Assembly: GCA_040401595.1 (NCBI GenBank)
Contig: JBBAOE010000005.1
Location: 1-64,000 of the forward strand
From: RFPW01 sp040401595
GTDB lineage: Bacteria > Pseudomonadota > Gammaproteobacteria > Burkholderiales > Burkholderiaceae_E
DNA: 64,000 bases
Direction of reading: 5' to 3'
Part shown: positions 51,005-59,378 of the stretch, in pieces
Position numbering within the stretch: the first letter of the stretch is position 1
Layout: each line of letters starts with the position of its first letter
The notes under the pieces: generated by a model
Databases searched by the model: none
What the model saw: only the letters and a program-made list of their open reading frames with translations
Told to the model about the DNA's origin: nothing
Translations under genes and position numbers: made by a program

Positions 51005-51955
51005 ATGGAACCTTCCCGTATCGGCGTGATGGGCGCCGGCGCAGTGGGCGGATACTTCGGGGGCATGCTGGCTCGGGCTGGCCATCAGGTCAGCCTGATT
51101 GCCCGGCCGGCGCAGGTCGACGCCATTGCCAGTCAGGGCTTGCGCATTCAAAGCGCTCAGTGGCAAGCCAGCATCGGACCACCGCAACTCAGCGCCACCT
51201 CGGATCCATCGGCGCTCGCCACCATGGATGGCGTCCTGCTGTGCGTGAAATCCAGTGATACGGAATCGGTGGCGGCCCTTATGCGGCCCCACCTTGCACC
51301 GCATTGCTGGGTCATGAGCTTGCAAAATGGGGTGGATAACGCAGCCCGTGCCTCGCTGGTTCTCGGCAAGGCGGTCATTCCAGCAGTGGTCTATGTGGCG
51401 ACGGCGATGCCCGAGCCCGGCCTGGTCCAGCACTTCGGGCGCGGGGATCTGGTCATTGGCAAACCGTCTCCGGGGTCTGAGGATGGTCCCATCCATACCG
51501 ACCTGCTGCAGACAATCGCCAGTCTCTTCAATGCATCAGGTGTGCCCGTCACCATCAGTGACAACGTGATGCATGCGTTGTGGTCAAAGCTGATGGTGAA
51601 CTGCATCTTCAATGCCATTTCAGCATTGGCGCAAATGGATTACGGCACATTGTCGGCCCATGCACAGACTCGCCAGACCATGCACGCAGTGCTTGAAGAA
51701 GTGGTTCGTGTGGCGAATGCTGGCGGCACACCACTCACACTTCAGCAGGGCTTTGATGCCAGCGAGAAGATTATTCAGGGAATGCCGCGCCAGTTTTCTT
51801 CGACCGCACAGGACATCGCGCGCCAGAAGCGATCCGAGATTGATCATCTGAACGGGTTCATCGTACGCGAGGGCCAACGGCTCGGTGTTCCAACCCCAGT
51901 CAACGCCACCTTGCATGCGCTCGTCAAGCTGGTCGAATCCGGTTTCAAGGCATAG
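51005..51955 (+). CDS. Ketopantoate reductase family protein (2-dehydropantoate 2-reductase-like)
   Basis: A 316-residue NADPH enzyme. It has GAGAVGG (10-16), the catalytic Lys195 in LWSKLMVN with Asn199, and the family signature RSEIDHLNG with Glu278. RBS AAGGA stands nine bases before ATG 51005. PanE reduces 2-ketopantoate; many catabolic paralogues reduce other branched 2-keto acids. The kinase and enolase genes follow in the same direction with gaps of 10 and 28 bp, so I infer a shared pathway rather than pantothenate synthesis. I therefore do not name it panE. Confidence 0.85.
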   Translation: MEPSRIGVMGAGAVGGYFGGMLARAGHQVSLIARPAQVDAIASQGLRIQSAQWQASIGPPQLSATSDPSALATMDGVLLCVKSSDTESVAALMRPHLAPHCWVMSLQNGVDNAARASLVLGKAVIPAVVYVATAMPEPGLVQHFGRGDLVIGKPSPGSEDGPIHTDLLQTIASLFNASGVPVTISDNVMHALWSKLMVNCIFNAISALAQMDYGTLSAHAQTRQTMHAVLEEVVRVANAGGTPLTLQQGFDASEKIIQGMPRQFSSTAQDIARQKRSEIDHLNGFIVREGQRLGVPTPVNATLHALVKLVESGFKA

Positions 51956-51965
51956 CCACCTCTGC

Positions 51966-53006
51966 ATGGGGAGCTCCAGCATCCTGCCGGCTGACTTTGC
52001 TGACTGGGTTCGCGCACTGGGACTGAGCACGGCCACCGAGATCCAGGGCGCCGCGCTGACCGGCGGGGTTTCATCGGATATCTGGCGCGTCGACCTCGAC
52101 GGTCGATCCCTTTGCGTCAAGCGGGCGCTGGCAGTCCTGAAGGTGGCCGCGCACTGGGAGGCCCCCGTCCTGCGCAATCAATATGAAGCGCGCTGGATGC
52201 AGTTTGCCGCGCAGGTCGTGCCCGGTGCAGTTCCCGAATGCCTGGCCAGTGACCCCGCCCGCGGCATGTTGCTGATGACCTACCTGCCCGATACCGACTA
52301 TCCCTTGTGGAAGACGATGCTGCGCGATGGCACGATCCGTCCAAGCGACGCCAGACAGGTGGGGCAAGTGCTGGCGACAATCCATGTGCGTTCCGCCGAA
52401 ATGCCCCAGTTGAGTCAACATTTTGACTCGGACGCGATTTTCCATGCGATCAGGCTTGATCCCTACCTGAGCGCAGCCGCGCTGCGCAACCCAGACTGTG
52501 GCGCGGCCCTGGAACGTCTTGTTCGAACCACCGCGAATACCCGAAGGGCCTTGGTCCACGGTGATGTCAGCCCGAAAAACATACTGATCGGCCCACAGGG
52601 CCCGGTCCTGCTAGATGCGGAATGCGCCTGGTGGGGCGATCCGGTCTTCGATCTGGCCTTCTGCCTGAATCATCTCCTTCTGAAGCGGGCCTGGCGCCCG
52701 GCATTTACGATCGGGTACCAGTCGGCCTTCACCGCGCTGCTCGATGGTTATCGGAGCACCTTTGAGGGCATGAACCCCTGGGAACACTGGGAGACTCTCG
52801 AGGCGCGCTGCGCAAGCCTATTGCCGGGTCTGATGCTCGCCCGTATCGACGGTAAGTCGCCGGTCGAATACATCCAGACGGACCACCAGCGGGATCGGAT
52901 CCGCGTGCTTGCGCGCCACTACCTTCTCGCACCAACCAAACGCCTGGAGACCATTAACGAGGCCTGGTCGACTTTATGGTCTGAGTCGGATCAAGCACTC
53001 GAATGA
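51966..53006 (+). CDS. APH-fold phosphotransferase (small-molecule kinase)
   Basis: A 346-residue kinase starting at ATG 51966. The nucleotide loop is LTGGVSSDIWRV (31-42) with Lys52 in LCVKRAL. The Brenner motif HGDVSPKN (198-205) supplies the catalytic Asp, and LLDAECAWWGDPVFDLAF holds the metal Asp217. It is of the aminoglycoside/choline/homoserine kinase type; the substrate is not fixed by the fold. It lies between the reductase and the enolase-like gene. I infer it phosphorylates a hydroxyl group of the reductase product, giving the substrate of the enolase-like enzyme. Confidence 0.82.
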   Translation: MGSSSILPADFADWVRALGLSTATEIQGAALTGGVSSDIWRVDLDGRSLCVKRALAVLKVAAHWEAPVLRNQYEARWMQFAAQVVPGAVPECLASDPARGMLLMTYLPDTDYPLWKTMLRDGTIRPSDARQVGQVLATIHVRSAEMPQLSQHFDSDAIFHAIRLDPYLSAAALRNPDCGAALERLVRTTANTRRALVHGDVSPKNILIGPQGPVLLDAECAWWGDPVFDLAFCLNHLLLKRAWRPAFTIGYQSAFTALLDGYRSTFEGMNPWEHWETLEARCASLLPGLMLARIDGKSPVEYIQTDHQRDRIRVLARHYLLAPTKRLETINEAWSTLWSESDQALE

Positions 53007-53034
53007 CAACATGGCATTTTCTGGAGTTGTTCCA

Positions 53035-54333
53035 ATGAGTGAGATCACCGATGTACGTGCCCGACGGATCTGGGACAGCCGGGGACGTCCGACCGTGGAG
53101 GCCGAAGTTCGCCTTGCAGATGGCACGCTCGGCACCGGGATTGCCCCTGCGGGCGCCTCCACCGGCACCCGCGAGGCGCACGAACTTCGAGACGGCGGCA
53201 CGGCCTTCCAAGGGCGGGATGTGCAACGGGCTCTGGCCAATGTTCGGGGCGTGATCCGCGACCGGATACTCGGCATGCCGGCCGATGCGCAAAGCGCTAT
53301 CGATGATGCCTTGATCGCCTGCGATCCCGCAGCCGACAAGGCCACGATCGGGGCCAATGCCACGCTTGCAGTCTCCCTCGCCTGCGCCCATGCGGCCGCT
53401 TCGTCCAGAAAACTAGCCCTCTACGAATACCTGTCGATCGGGGCCCGATCGGTGTCTTCCCCGTGGCTGATCCCCCTGCCCCAGATCCAGATCTTTGGTG
53501 GCGGTGCCCATGCAGGTCGGCGGGTCGACATTCAGGATTTCATGGTGACCTGCCCGCGCGCCTCAAGCTTTGCGCAGGCGCTGGAATGGACCGCCGAAGT
53601 CTATGCAGCCGCAGGGCGCTGGATGGAGGCGCGTGGCAAGCTGGCTGGCGTCGCGGACGAAGGCGGTTGGTGGCCAAATTTCGATCAGAACGAGGAGGCA
53701 CTCGATGCTCTGGTTCAGGCAATCGAAATGGCTGGATTCACACCGGGGCATGAAGTATCCATCGCCCTGGATATTGCAGCTTCGGAACTGGGCGCTCAGG
53801 GACGCTATCGATTGGGACTGGAGCAGCGCGAACTGGACTCGGATGGGCTCAGCGAAATGCTGCTACGCTGGATCGAACGATACCCAATCGTGTCCATCGA
53901 AGATCCGTTAGGGGAAGACGATGCCGCCGGGTTTGCGCGCTTCACCCAGGCGGCCGGCCAGCGGGTGCAGGTCGTCGGTGATGACCTGCTCGTGACCGAC
54001 GCCAGCCTGATCGCACAGGCGGCTCGCGATGGTGCTGCCAATACCGTCTTGCTCAAACCCAATCAGCGCGGAACCTTGTCCGAAACCCTGAAGGCTTGGG
54101 AGCAAGCGCAATCCTCTGGCTATTCAGCGATTGTCTCTGCGCGTTCGGGCGAGACCGAGGATCACAGCATTGTGCATATGGCCATCGGCTGGGGCGTCGG
54201 ACAACTGAAAGTCGGTTCGTTTGCCCGCGGAGAACGCACGGTCAAATGGAATGAAGCGCTGCGGATCGAAGACCGCCTGGGCCAATCCTGCCGCTTTGCC
54301 GCCAGCACGGCGCTGCATCTCAATCGGCACTGA
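53035..54333 (+). CDS. Enolase superfamily paralogue with changed active site
   Basis: A 432-residue protein aligned end to end with enolase. Kept: His159, Glu209 (ADEGG), metal ligands Asp246, Glu289 and Asp316/317, catalytic Lys341 (LLKPNQ), Arg370-Ser371 and Lys392. Changed: Ser to Ala at 39 (APAGASTG for APSGASTG), Glu to Asp at 168 (IQDFM for IQEFM), and His to Ala at 369 (SARSGETED for SHRSGETED). The start ATG 53035 has GGAG nine bases upstream. True enolase interconverts 2-phosphoglycerate and PEP; the changes and the kinase/reductase neighbours suggest another phosphorylated substrate. It is not next to pyrG, the usual eno neighbour. Confidence 0.85.
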   Translation: MSEITDVRARRIWDSRGRPTVEAEVRLADGTLGTGIAPAGASTGTREAHELRDGGTAFQGRDVQRALANVRGVIRDRILGMPADAQSAIDDALIACDPAADKATIGANATLAVSLACAHAAASSRKLALYEYLSIGARSVSSPWLIPLPQIQIFGGGAHAGRRVDIQDFMVTCPRASSFAQALEWTAEVYAAAGRWMEARGKLAGVADEGGWWPNFDQNEEALDALVQAIEMAGFTPGHEVSIALDIAASELGAQGRYRLGLEQRELDSDGLSEMLLRWIERYPIVSIEDPLGEDDAAGFARFTQAAGQRVQVVGDDLLVTDASLIAQAARDGAANTVLLKPNQRGTLSETLKAWEQAQSSGYSAIVSARSGETEDHSIVHMAIGWGVGQLKVGSFARGERTVKWNEALRIEDRLGQSCRFAASTALHLNRH

Positions 54334-54345
54334 CCAGCCGGGCAT

Positions 54346-55539
54346 TCAGATCACGTTCTCACGACGCAGTGCATCAATCTCCGCCTCACCAAACCCAAGT
54401 TCAATCAAAACCTCATCCGTATGCTCACCGAGGAGCGGGGCCCGGCGACGCGGCACCGCTTTGGTCTCGGTCATCCACAGCGGTACCGCAGCCACTGGTG
54501 CAGGTAAGGGCAAGCCGGGGTAGTCGGTGTTCTGCAATAAACCCAGTGCCTGCACCTGTGGATGATCAAGCGCCTGTTGGGGTGAGAGGACCGGCGCGCA
54601 GGGGATCATGGCCGCTGCAAGAATCTGAACGATTTCATCCCGACTGCGCTGGGCACACCAGCGGGCCATACGTTCGCTGATGATTTCACCATGCCGTCCG
54701 CGGGCATCATCGTTCTCGAATCGAGGATCATTAAGCCAATCGATCGCTTCTCCGGGTTGAGCCATCAGCTTTGCCCAACGCCGGTAGAGTGGATTGCCCG
54801 TGACAGCGACCTGGATCGGGCCGTCGACGGCGTTATAGATATCGAGTGGCGCGGAGGTCTGTCCTCGATTCCCGGTGGGTTTGCGGTTGACCTGGGTCAC
54901 TGCCTGCTCGATCAGGCTTGCATTGGTAAAAGTCAGCGCAGTCGCGAGAAGAGCGCCGGTGACCATCTGGCCACGGCCGCTGCGCTGACGCTCCATCAAG
55001 GCCGCCATCGTGCCAAACGCACAATGCAGTGCAGTCCCAAAGTCAACCCAATTGACCACTGCCCGGTAGGGCTCTCCCGGCTGCCCTGTCATGTAGACAG
55101 AGCCTGACATCGCCTGCCCCACGCCATCGAAACCCACCTGCTCCGACCAGGGACCAACCGGCCCATAGGCCGTGTTGGTCACGAAAATAATGTCGTCCCG
55201 ATAGCTGCGCAAGGTGTCGTAATCCAGTCCGCTCGCCTTGAGCGTTGCGAGCGGCATGTTGGCAATCACCACATCGGCGCTACGTACCAGACGCCTGACG
55301 ACAGCGCGGCCAGCGTCGGACCCTGGGTCCAGCGTCACTGAGCGCTTGTTGCGATTGAGCTGCAAAAAAAGCGCGCCCACCCCGCCTCCGACCTGCGCCG
55401 GAAACCGGTCCTCGCTGCCAGTGCGTTTTTCGATCCGGATGACGTCGGCCCCGTACTCCGCGAGAAGCGCACCACAATACGGTCCGGCGATGTAGCGACC
55501 AAAGTCAAGGACCCGGATCCCATGGAGCAGTGTTGACAT
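54346..55539 (-). CDS. Class III CoA-transferase (CaiB/BaiF family)
   Basis: A 397-residue enzyme from ATG 55539, with GGAA seven bases upstream. It begins STLLHGIRVLDFGRYIAGPYCGALLAEYGADVIRIEK, the classic family start, and NRNKRSVTLDPGSDAGRAVVRRLVRSADV follows. The catalytic Asp is probably in NWVDFGTALHCAFG. The C-terminal half has the usual GRHGEIISERMARW and VLSPQQALDHPQV. It moves CoA between carboxylic acids. It converges on the enolase-like gene and is divergent from an acyl-CoA synthetase, so it probably belongs to this catabolic island. Confidence 0.9.
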   Translation of the reverse strand: MSTLLHGIRVLDFGRYIAGPYCGALLAEYGADVIRIEKRTGSEDRFPAQVGGGVGALFLQLNRNKRSVTLDPGSDAGRAVVRRLVRSADVVIANMPLATLKASGLDYDTLRSYRDDIIFVTNTAYGPVGPWSEQVGFDGVGQAMSGSVYMTGQPGEPYRAVVNWVDFGTALHCAFGTMAALMERQRSGRGQMVTGALLATALTFTNASLIEQAVTQVNRKPTGNRGQTSAPLDIYNAVDGPIQVAVTGNPLYRRWAKLMAQPGEAIDWLNDPRFENDDARGRHGEIISERMARWCAQRSRDEIVQILAAAMIPCAPVLSPQQALDHPQVQALGLLQNTDYPGLPLPAPVAAVPLWMTETKAVPRRRAPLLGEHTDEVLIELGFGEAEIDALRRENVI

Positions 55540-55706
55540 CAGAATTCCGTCGAGTCTGGAGGGTTTGAAAGGCGCATCAGCATGCAGAAAGACGATAGAG
55601 TTTCGAATCAGATTAATGCAAATCAACAGGCTCTGAGCGTTTTCAGGCCAAGGACCACGGCGAGCAAGGTGGTCCGGATCCGCTCAAGCAGAGAAGGAGA
55701 CCCTGC

Positions 55707-57401
55707 ATGACCGAGCTTGAACAATTTCTCAGTGCGCGCGATGCACTCCTGCAGCACCGAACCGATTGGAAGAGCGCCCAGTCCAGCTTCCGGTGGCCGA
55801 CGTTCACCCACTTCAACTGGGCACGCGACTACTTCGACTCGATCGCCCGCGACAATCCCGCGCCGGCACTCCACATTGTCGAAGAATCGGGCCAGGCCTC
55901 GAGGCTCAGTTACGAGGAACTGCGCCAGCGATCGAATCAGGTTGCCAATTTCCTGACGGGTCTGGGCGCTCGTCGGGGCGACCGGATTCTGCTGATGCTG
56001 GGTAACGAAGTGCCGCTCTGGGAAACCATGCTTGCGGCAATCAAATTCGGCGGCGTGCTGATCCCGGCGACGACCTTGCTATCCGGGGATGACCTGGCCG
56101 ATCGCCTCCAGAGAGGAAATGCGCGCTGGGTGATCACCAACGGCGTTGGCGCTGCAAAGTTTGCTGCGCTGCCCGCCTCCGTTCTCAACTCCATGACACT
56201 CATCAGTACGGCCGAATCCTCAGGCCCCGGATGGACCGCTTATGCTCAGAGCACCCAGGAGGCGACCGAATTTGAAACGGACGAACCGACCCTGTCCAGC
56301 GATCCTTTATTGGAGTATTTCACCTCAGGCACCACGGCACGGGCCAAACTCGTCCAGCACACCCAGGTCAGTTACCCCGTCGGGCATCTCTCGACGCTCT
56401 ACTGGTTGGGTCTACAGCCGGGCGACGTGCACTGGACGATCAGTTCGCCCGGTTGGGCCAAGCATGCATGGAGCTGTTTCTTTGCTCCGTTCAATGCCCA
56501 AGCCTGCGTCTTCATCTACAACTACAGCCGCTTCAACGGGCCAGGCGTGCTCGACGTTCTGGTGCGCCATGAGGTCAACACCTTATGTGCCCCGCCCACG
56601 GTATGGCGAATGCTGATCCTGGAAGACTTGGCCCAATGGCCTGTGAAACTGCGTGAACTTCTCTCGGCCGGTGAACCGCTTAACCCCGAAGTCATCGAAC
56701 AGGTCCGCAACGCATGGCACCTGACGATTCGCGATGGGTACGGCCAGACCGAGACCACCGCGCAGATTGGTAACCCGCCCGGTGTGGCCCTCAAACCGGG
56801 ATCAATGGGCCTGCCGCTGCCCGGTTATCGAATCGCCCTGCTGGATATCGACGGCACGTTATCGGATGAAGGCGAAATCTGCATCGACCTGGCACACCGC
56901 CCACTTGCGCTCATGAACGGCTATGTAGACGATCCGGCGAAGACAACAGAAGTCATGCGGGAGGGCTTCTACCACACCGGCGATATCGGCGCGCGGGATG
57001 CCGACGGCTACATCACCTATGTCGGACGCGCAGACGATGTGTTCAAGTCTTCCGGGTATCGGATCAGCCCGTTCGAGCTCGAAAGCGTTCTGATTGAACA
57101 CCCCGCAGTGGCCGAGGCGGCGGTCGTACCCTCGCCGGATACGGTGCGCGGATCCGTACCAAAGGCCTACATTGTTCTGGCGCCTGGACATCTCCCATGC
57201 TCGGAAACGGCCGCATCTATCTTCGTATTTTTGCGGGCACGGGTCTCCGCATACAAGCTGGCCCGGCGCATCGAATTCAGCGATCTGCCAAAAACCATTT
57301 CGGGCAAGATCCGGCGGGTTGAATTGCGTGGTCAGGAACAACTGCGACCGGCGCAGGGTCCACGCACCCCACTGGAATTTCTCGAGGAACAGGTGCGCTA
57401 G
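55707..57401 (+). CDS. AMP-dependent acyl-CoA synthetase (acetyl/benzoyl-CoA synthetase-like)
   Basis: A 564-residue ligase with AAGGAG ten bases before ATG 55707. The core is FTSGTTARAKLVQHTQ, then ISSPGWAKHAWS, RDGYGQTETT, GFYHTGDIGARDADGY, GRADDVFKSSGYRISP and catalytic Lys in PKTISGKIRRVELR. The N-terminal FNWARDYFDSIA is typical of acyl-CoA synthetases near aromatic-acid and short-chain types. The usual SGTTGxPK glycine is replaced (TTARAK). It is the third AMP-binding ligase of the window and is divergent from the CoA-transferase. Confidence 0.9.
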   Translation: MTELEQFLSARDALLQHRTDWKSAQSSFRWPTFTHFNWARDYFDSIARDNPAPALHIVEESGQASRLSYEELRQRSNQVANFLTGLGARRGDRILLMLGNEVPLWETMLAAIKFGGVLIPATTLLSGDDLADRLQRGNARWVITNGVGAAKFAALPASVLNSMTLISTAESSGPGWTAYAQSTQEATEFETDEPTLSSDPLLEYFTSGTTARAKLVQHTQVSYPVGHLSTLYWLGLQPGDVHWTISSPGWAKHAWSCFFAPFNAQACVFIYNYSRFNGPGVLDVLVRHEVNTLCAPPTVWRMLILEDLAQWPVKLRELLSAGEPLNPEVIEQVRNAWHLTIRDGYGQTETTAQIGNPPGVALKPGSMGLPLPGYRIALLDIDGTLSDEGEICIDLAHRPLALMNGYVDDPAKTTEVMREGFYHTGDIGARDADGYITYVGRADDVFKSSGYRISPFELESVLIEHPAVAEAAVVPSPDTVRGSVPKAYIVLAPGHLPCSETAASIFVFLRARVSAYKLARRIEFSDLPKTISGKIRRVELRGQEQLRPAQGPRTPLEFLEEQVR

Positions 57402-57778
57402 ATCGCGCAGAGCCGGTCCATCAGATCGGCTGTGAGACTCTTGGCTGGTACGGGACGCCAGGGACCGGGAAGGTACTCTGGCCGGTTGTTCAAAATGGTT
57501 TCACCACTCGCCATGGGTTCGGCGTAGGTGGCGAAATAGAGCAGCCGGACCGTCTGATCAGCGCAATCCATTTCACTCTGAACCAGAGCGGAGCGACTAC
57601 GGTCTGGTCGCGCGTCAGCGAAGTCGTTGATGACCCAGGCCTTGCGAACACTCGCGTTGGTTTCGACCCGATCGGCATCGTAGAACGACGCTGTGCCGGG
57701 CCGTTCAGCGTATTTGACCCACTGCGCCAACGCTGGGCCGGCACAAAGCATCCAGATCGCACAGGCGATCACTTTCAT
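57398..57778 (-). CDS. Surface-adhesin-E-like exported protein
   Basis: A 126-residue protein from ATG 57778 with signal peptide VIACAIWMLCAGPALA. The mature part reads QWVKYAERPGTASFYDADRV, then KAWVINDFADARPD and SEMDCADQTVRLLYFATYAEPM. This W-x-Y...Y-D-x-x-x pattern with two Cys (MDC and DRLC) is that of the small Adhesin_E-like secreted proteins frequent in betaproteobacteria. Function beyond surface or periplasmic location is unknown. It ends 4 bp inside the convergent acyl-CoA synthetase gene. Confidence 0.75.
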   Translation of the reverse strand: MKVIACAIWMLCAGPALAQWVKYAERPGTASFYDADRVETNASVRKAWVINDFADARPDRSRSALVQSEMDCADQTVRLLYFATYAEPMASGETILNNRPEYLPGPWRPVPAKSLTADLMDRLCAI

Positions 57779-57825
57779 GGGAGCCTCCAATCGTGTCCCG
57801 AACAATGCGTGAGACCGCGCAGCGA

Positions 57826-57912
57826 TGGTACCCAGGACGGGAGTTGAACCCGCAAGGCCGTGAAGCCGGCGGCTTTTAAGGCCGCTGTGTCTACCATTTC
57901 CACCACCCGGGT
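57826..57912 (-). tRNA. tRNA-Leu (anticodon TAA)
   Basis: An 87-base class II tRNA. The acceptor arm pairs ACCCGGG (5') with CCTGGGT before A and encoded CCA (57826-57828). The anticodon stem GCGGC/GCCGC carries loop CTTAAAA, anticodon TAA, which reads UUA. The long variable arm and GGTTCAACTCC T-arm are clear. Confidence 0.95.
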
Positions 57913-58144
57913 CCGCTGCTACGGCGCGCGATCTTATCGCCAGGATCACACCGCTACGATCACACCGCCGCGATCATATCCGACTGAATCCGCCCGACTC
58001 CCTTGGCCGTCATCTTTTTCAGGCGCTGAAGACCGAGCTACCGAGATGGATCACCCGACAGGCGTGACTATCCACAGCCTTGTGATGACCATTCGAATCA
58101 TCCGTTGCGCTCTGGGCGACCCGTCGGTGCTGGCATCTCGAGTC

Positions 58145-58537
58145 CTACATGAACCCCCGAATCACGCCCCAGAGACCCCCGGTCCAGAGCCCGGCGAACG
58201 CCAGAGTGGCAAGACCAAATCCTCCGCCGCGTTTTGCGGGATCCTGGGTGTAGCCGATGGCATACCAAATTCGCCCAAGGACCCAGATCAGGCCACCAAT
58301 CGCAGCCCCGCGGTCCCCGATCGTGCCGGCATAGATCCACAAGGCCGGTAGCAGCAACAACGTCCCCTCAAGGGTGTTCATCTGGATCCGATAAGCGCGA
58401 TCGAACAGCTCATGGCCCGACGTTGCCGGCGCTTTAATCCCATAAGTAGCGCGGGCCCGGCCGACGTTCAGGGCCGTCGCAAACATCAACAACACGATGA
58501 GCAACGTGACAAGTGAGGTCATGGGCAGTGAAGTCAT
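58145..58537 (-). CDS. MAPEG family membrane protein
   Basis: A 130-residue protein with about four transmembrane segments, starting at ATG 58537 with GGAG eight bases upstream. Motifs are NVGRARATYGIKAPATSGHELFDRAYRIQMNTLE (residues about 25-58, the family loop) and the GRIWYAIGYTQDPAKRG stretch. MAPEG proteins include glutathione-dependent enzymes of eicosanoid metabolism; bacterial members are of unknown substrate. It lies between tRNA-Leu and a small lipoprotein gene on the same strand. Confidence 0.88.
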   Translation of the reverse strand: MTSLPMTSLVTLLIVLLMFATALNVGRARATYGIKAPATSGHELFDRAYRIQMNTLEGTLLLLPALWIYAGTIGDRGAAIGGLIWVLGRIWYAIGYTQDPAKRGGGFGLATLAFAGLWTGGLWGVIRGFM

Positions 58538-58673
58538 CAGCTTGCTCCGATCATCACGAAAACCTGAACTTTACTCCGAAGCCGCAGCGACGCCTGTCAT
58601 TTTCGAGCCAGCTCAGAGCACTAGAGGGTATCCTCGGCCCCGACCACGAGAGGCTCTGTGTTTTTGTCAGTTC

Positions 58674-58709
58674 AAAATTGACCAGGCACCCTCCTAAATG
58701 GTCAATTTT
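58674..58709. terminator. Long inverted repeat, candidate bidirectional terminator
   Basis: AAAATTGACCA (58674-58684) pairs perfectly with TGGTCAATTTT (58699-58709), with a 14-base loop. Each strand ends in a T-rich arm. It covers the last codons and the stop of the minus-strand lipoprotein gene, so it probably ends that transcript. Confidence 0.5.
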
Positions 58710-58999
58710 CGGCTGACGACAACAATCGGAACGCCGACGGTCCCGGGAACCCCATAGTGCGTATAAAGGTCAGTCGGCGTGAATGTCCCACCAAGCCCAG
58801 TCGCTTTCGCCCCGGTGATGATGGCATTGGGGTCAGCAACAACACCGTCAGCGGGTTCCGTCATTTCAGCCCAACCCCGCGCGTGCGGCAGCAGATCGGG
58901 GTTTTCGACGAGATCCGTCGATTCACCGCCACCGCAGGCGACCAGGATACCCATACCCGCGCTGATGGCGAGAATCGTTCGGGTGAACCCTAATTGCAT
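58694..58999 (-). CDS. Small hypothetical lipoprotein
   Basis: A 101-residue protein from ATG 58999, with AGGTGAG seven to eight bases upstream. The lipobox ILVAC follows a hydrophobic core, so the mature protein starts CGGGESTD. The rest is Gly/Pro/Thr-rich and acidic (MTEPADGVVADPNAII), with TPTDLYTHYGVPG near the end. The family is not recognised. It lies between tRNA-Cys and MAPEG. Confidence 0.6.
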   Translation of the reverse strand: MQLGFTRTILAISAGMGILVACGGGESTDLVENPDLLPHARGWAEMTEPADGVVADPNAIITGAKATGLGGTFTPTDLYTHYGVPGTVGVPIVVVSRKLTI

Positions 59000-59101
59000 G
59001 CCGATCTCACCTAAAAGCGTTTTAAACCCGATACCTTGCTGAAAAGGGTATCGGACTAACGCCACAAAAGGCAGCAAGCCGGATGTGATTTTCTAAATTT
59101 T

Positions 59102-59175
59102 TGGAGGCGCGACCCAGAGTCGAACTGGGCTAAACGGATTTGCAATCCGCTGCATAACCGCTTTGCTATCGCGCC
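59102..59175 (-). tRNA. tRNA-Cys (anticodon GCA)
   Basis: A 74-base tRNA with acceptor GGCGCGA/TCGCGCC, discriminator T and encoded CCA at 59102-59104. The anticodon stem CGGAT/ATCCG carries loop TTGCAAA, anticodon GCA. The T-arm is CCCAG TTCGACT CTGGG. It lies 84 bases after tRNA-Gly on the same strand. Confidence 0.96.
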
Positions 59176-59258
59176 ATATTCAAATCGTGCAGCGATGTGA
59201 ATTGCAATCTGCGTTGTCCCTGATTACTCCGAGAGAAAGAGAAACTTTCTGGAGAATC

Positions 59259-59334
59259 TGGAGCGGGAGACGAGTCTCGAACTCGCGACCTCAACCTTGG
59301 CAAGGTTGCGCTCTACCAACTGAGCTACTCCCGC
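59259..59334 (-). tRNA. tRNA-Gly (anticodon GCC)
   Basis: A 76-base tRNA with acceptor GCGGGAG/CTCCCGC, discriminator T and encoded CCA at 59259-59261. The D-arm is TAGCTCAGTTGGTAGAGC and the anticodon loop TTGCCAA gives GCC. The T-arm is GCGAG TTCGAAC TCGTC-type. It starts about ten bases after the promoter at 59351-59378. Confidence 0.96.
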
Positions 59335-59350
59335 GTTCAGCAAGCCGGTA

Positions 59351-59378
59351 ATAATATCTTGTCTCTGCAGAAAGTCAA
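59351..59378 (-). promoter_or_regulatory. Sigma-70-type promoter for the tRNA-Gly/tRNA-Cys genes
   Basis: On the minus strand TTGACT (59378-59373) and TATTAT (59356-59351) are separated by 16 bp. The expected start near 59344 is ten bases before the mature tRNA-Gly end. The -35 box overlaps the pgsA stop codon, so the tRNAs can be expressed independently of pgsA. Confidence 0.6.

Noticed and set aside
57913..58144. Short GATCACACCGC-type repeats after tRNA-Leu (about 57950-57980)
   Set aside because: Only two to three imperfect copies of about 14 bp without symmetry; too little to call a regulatory or mobile element.
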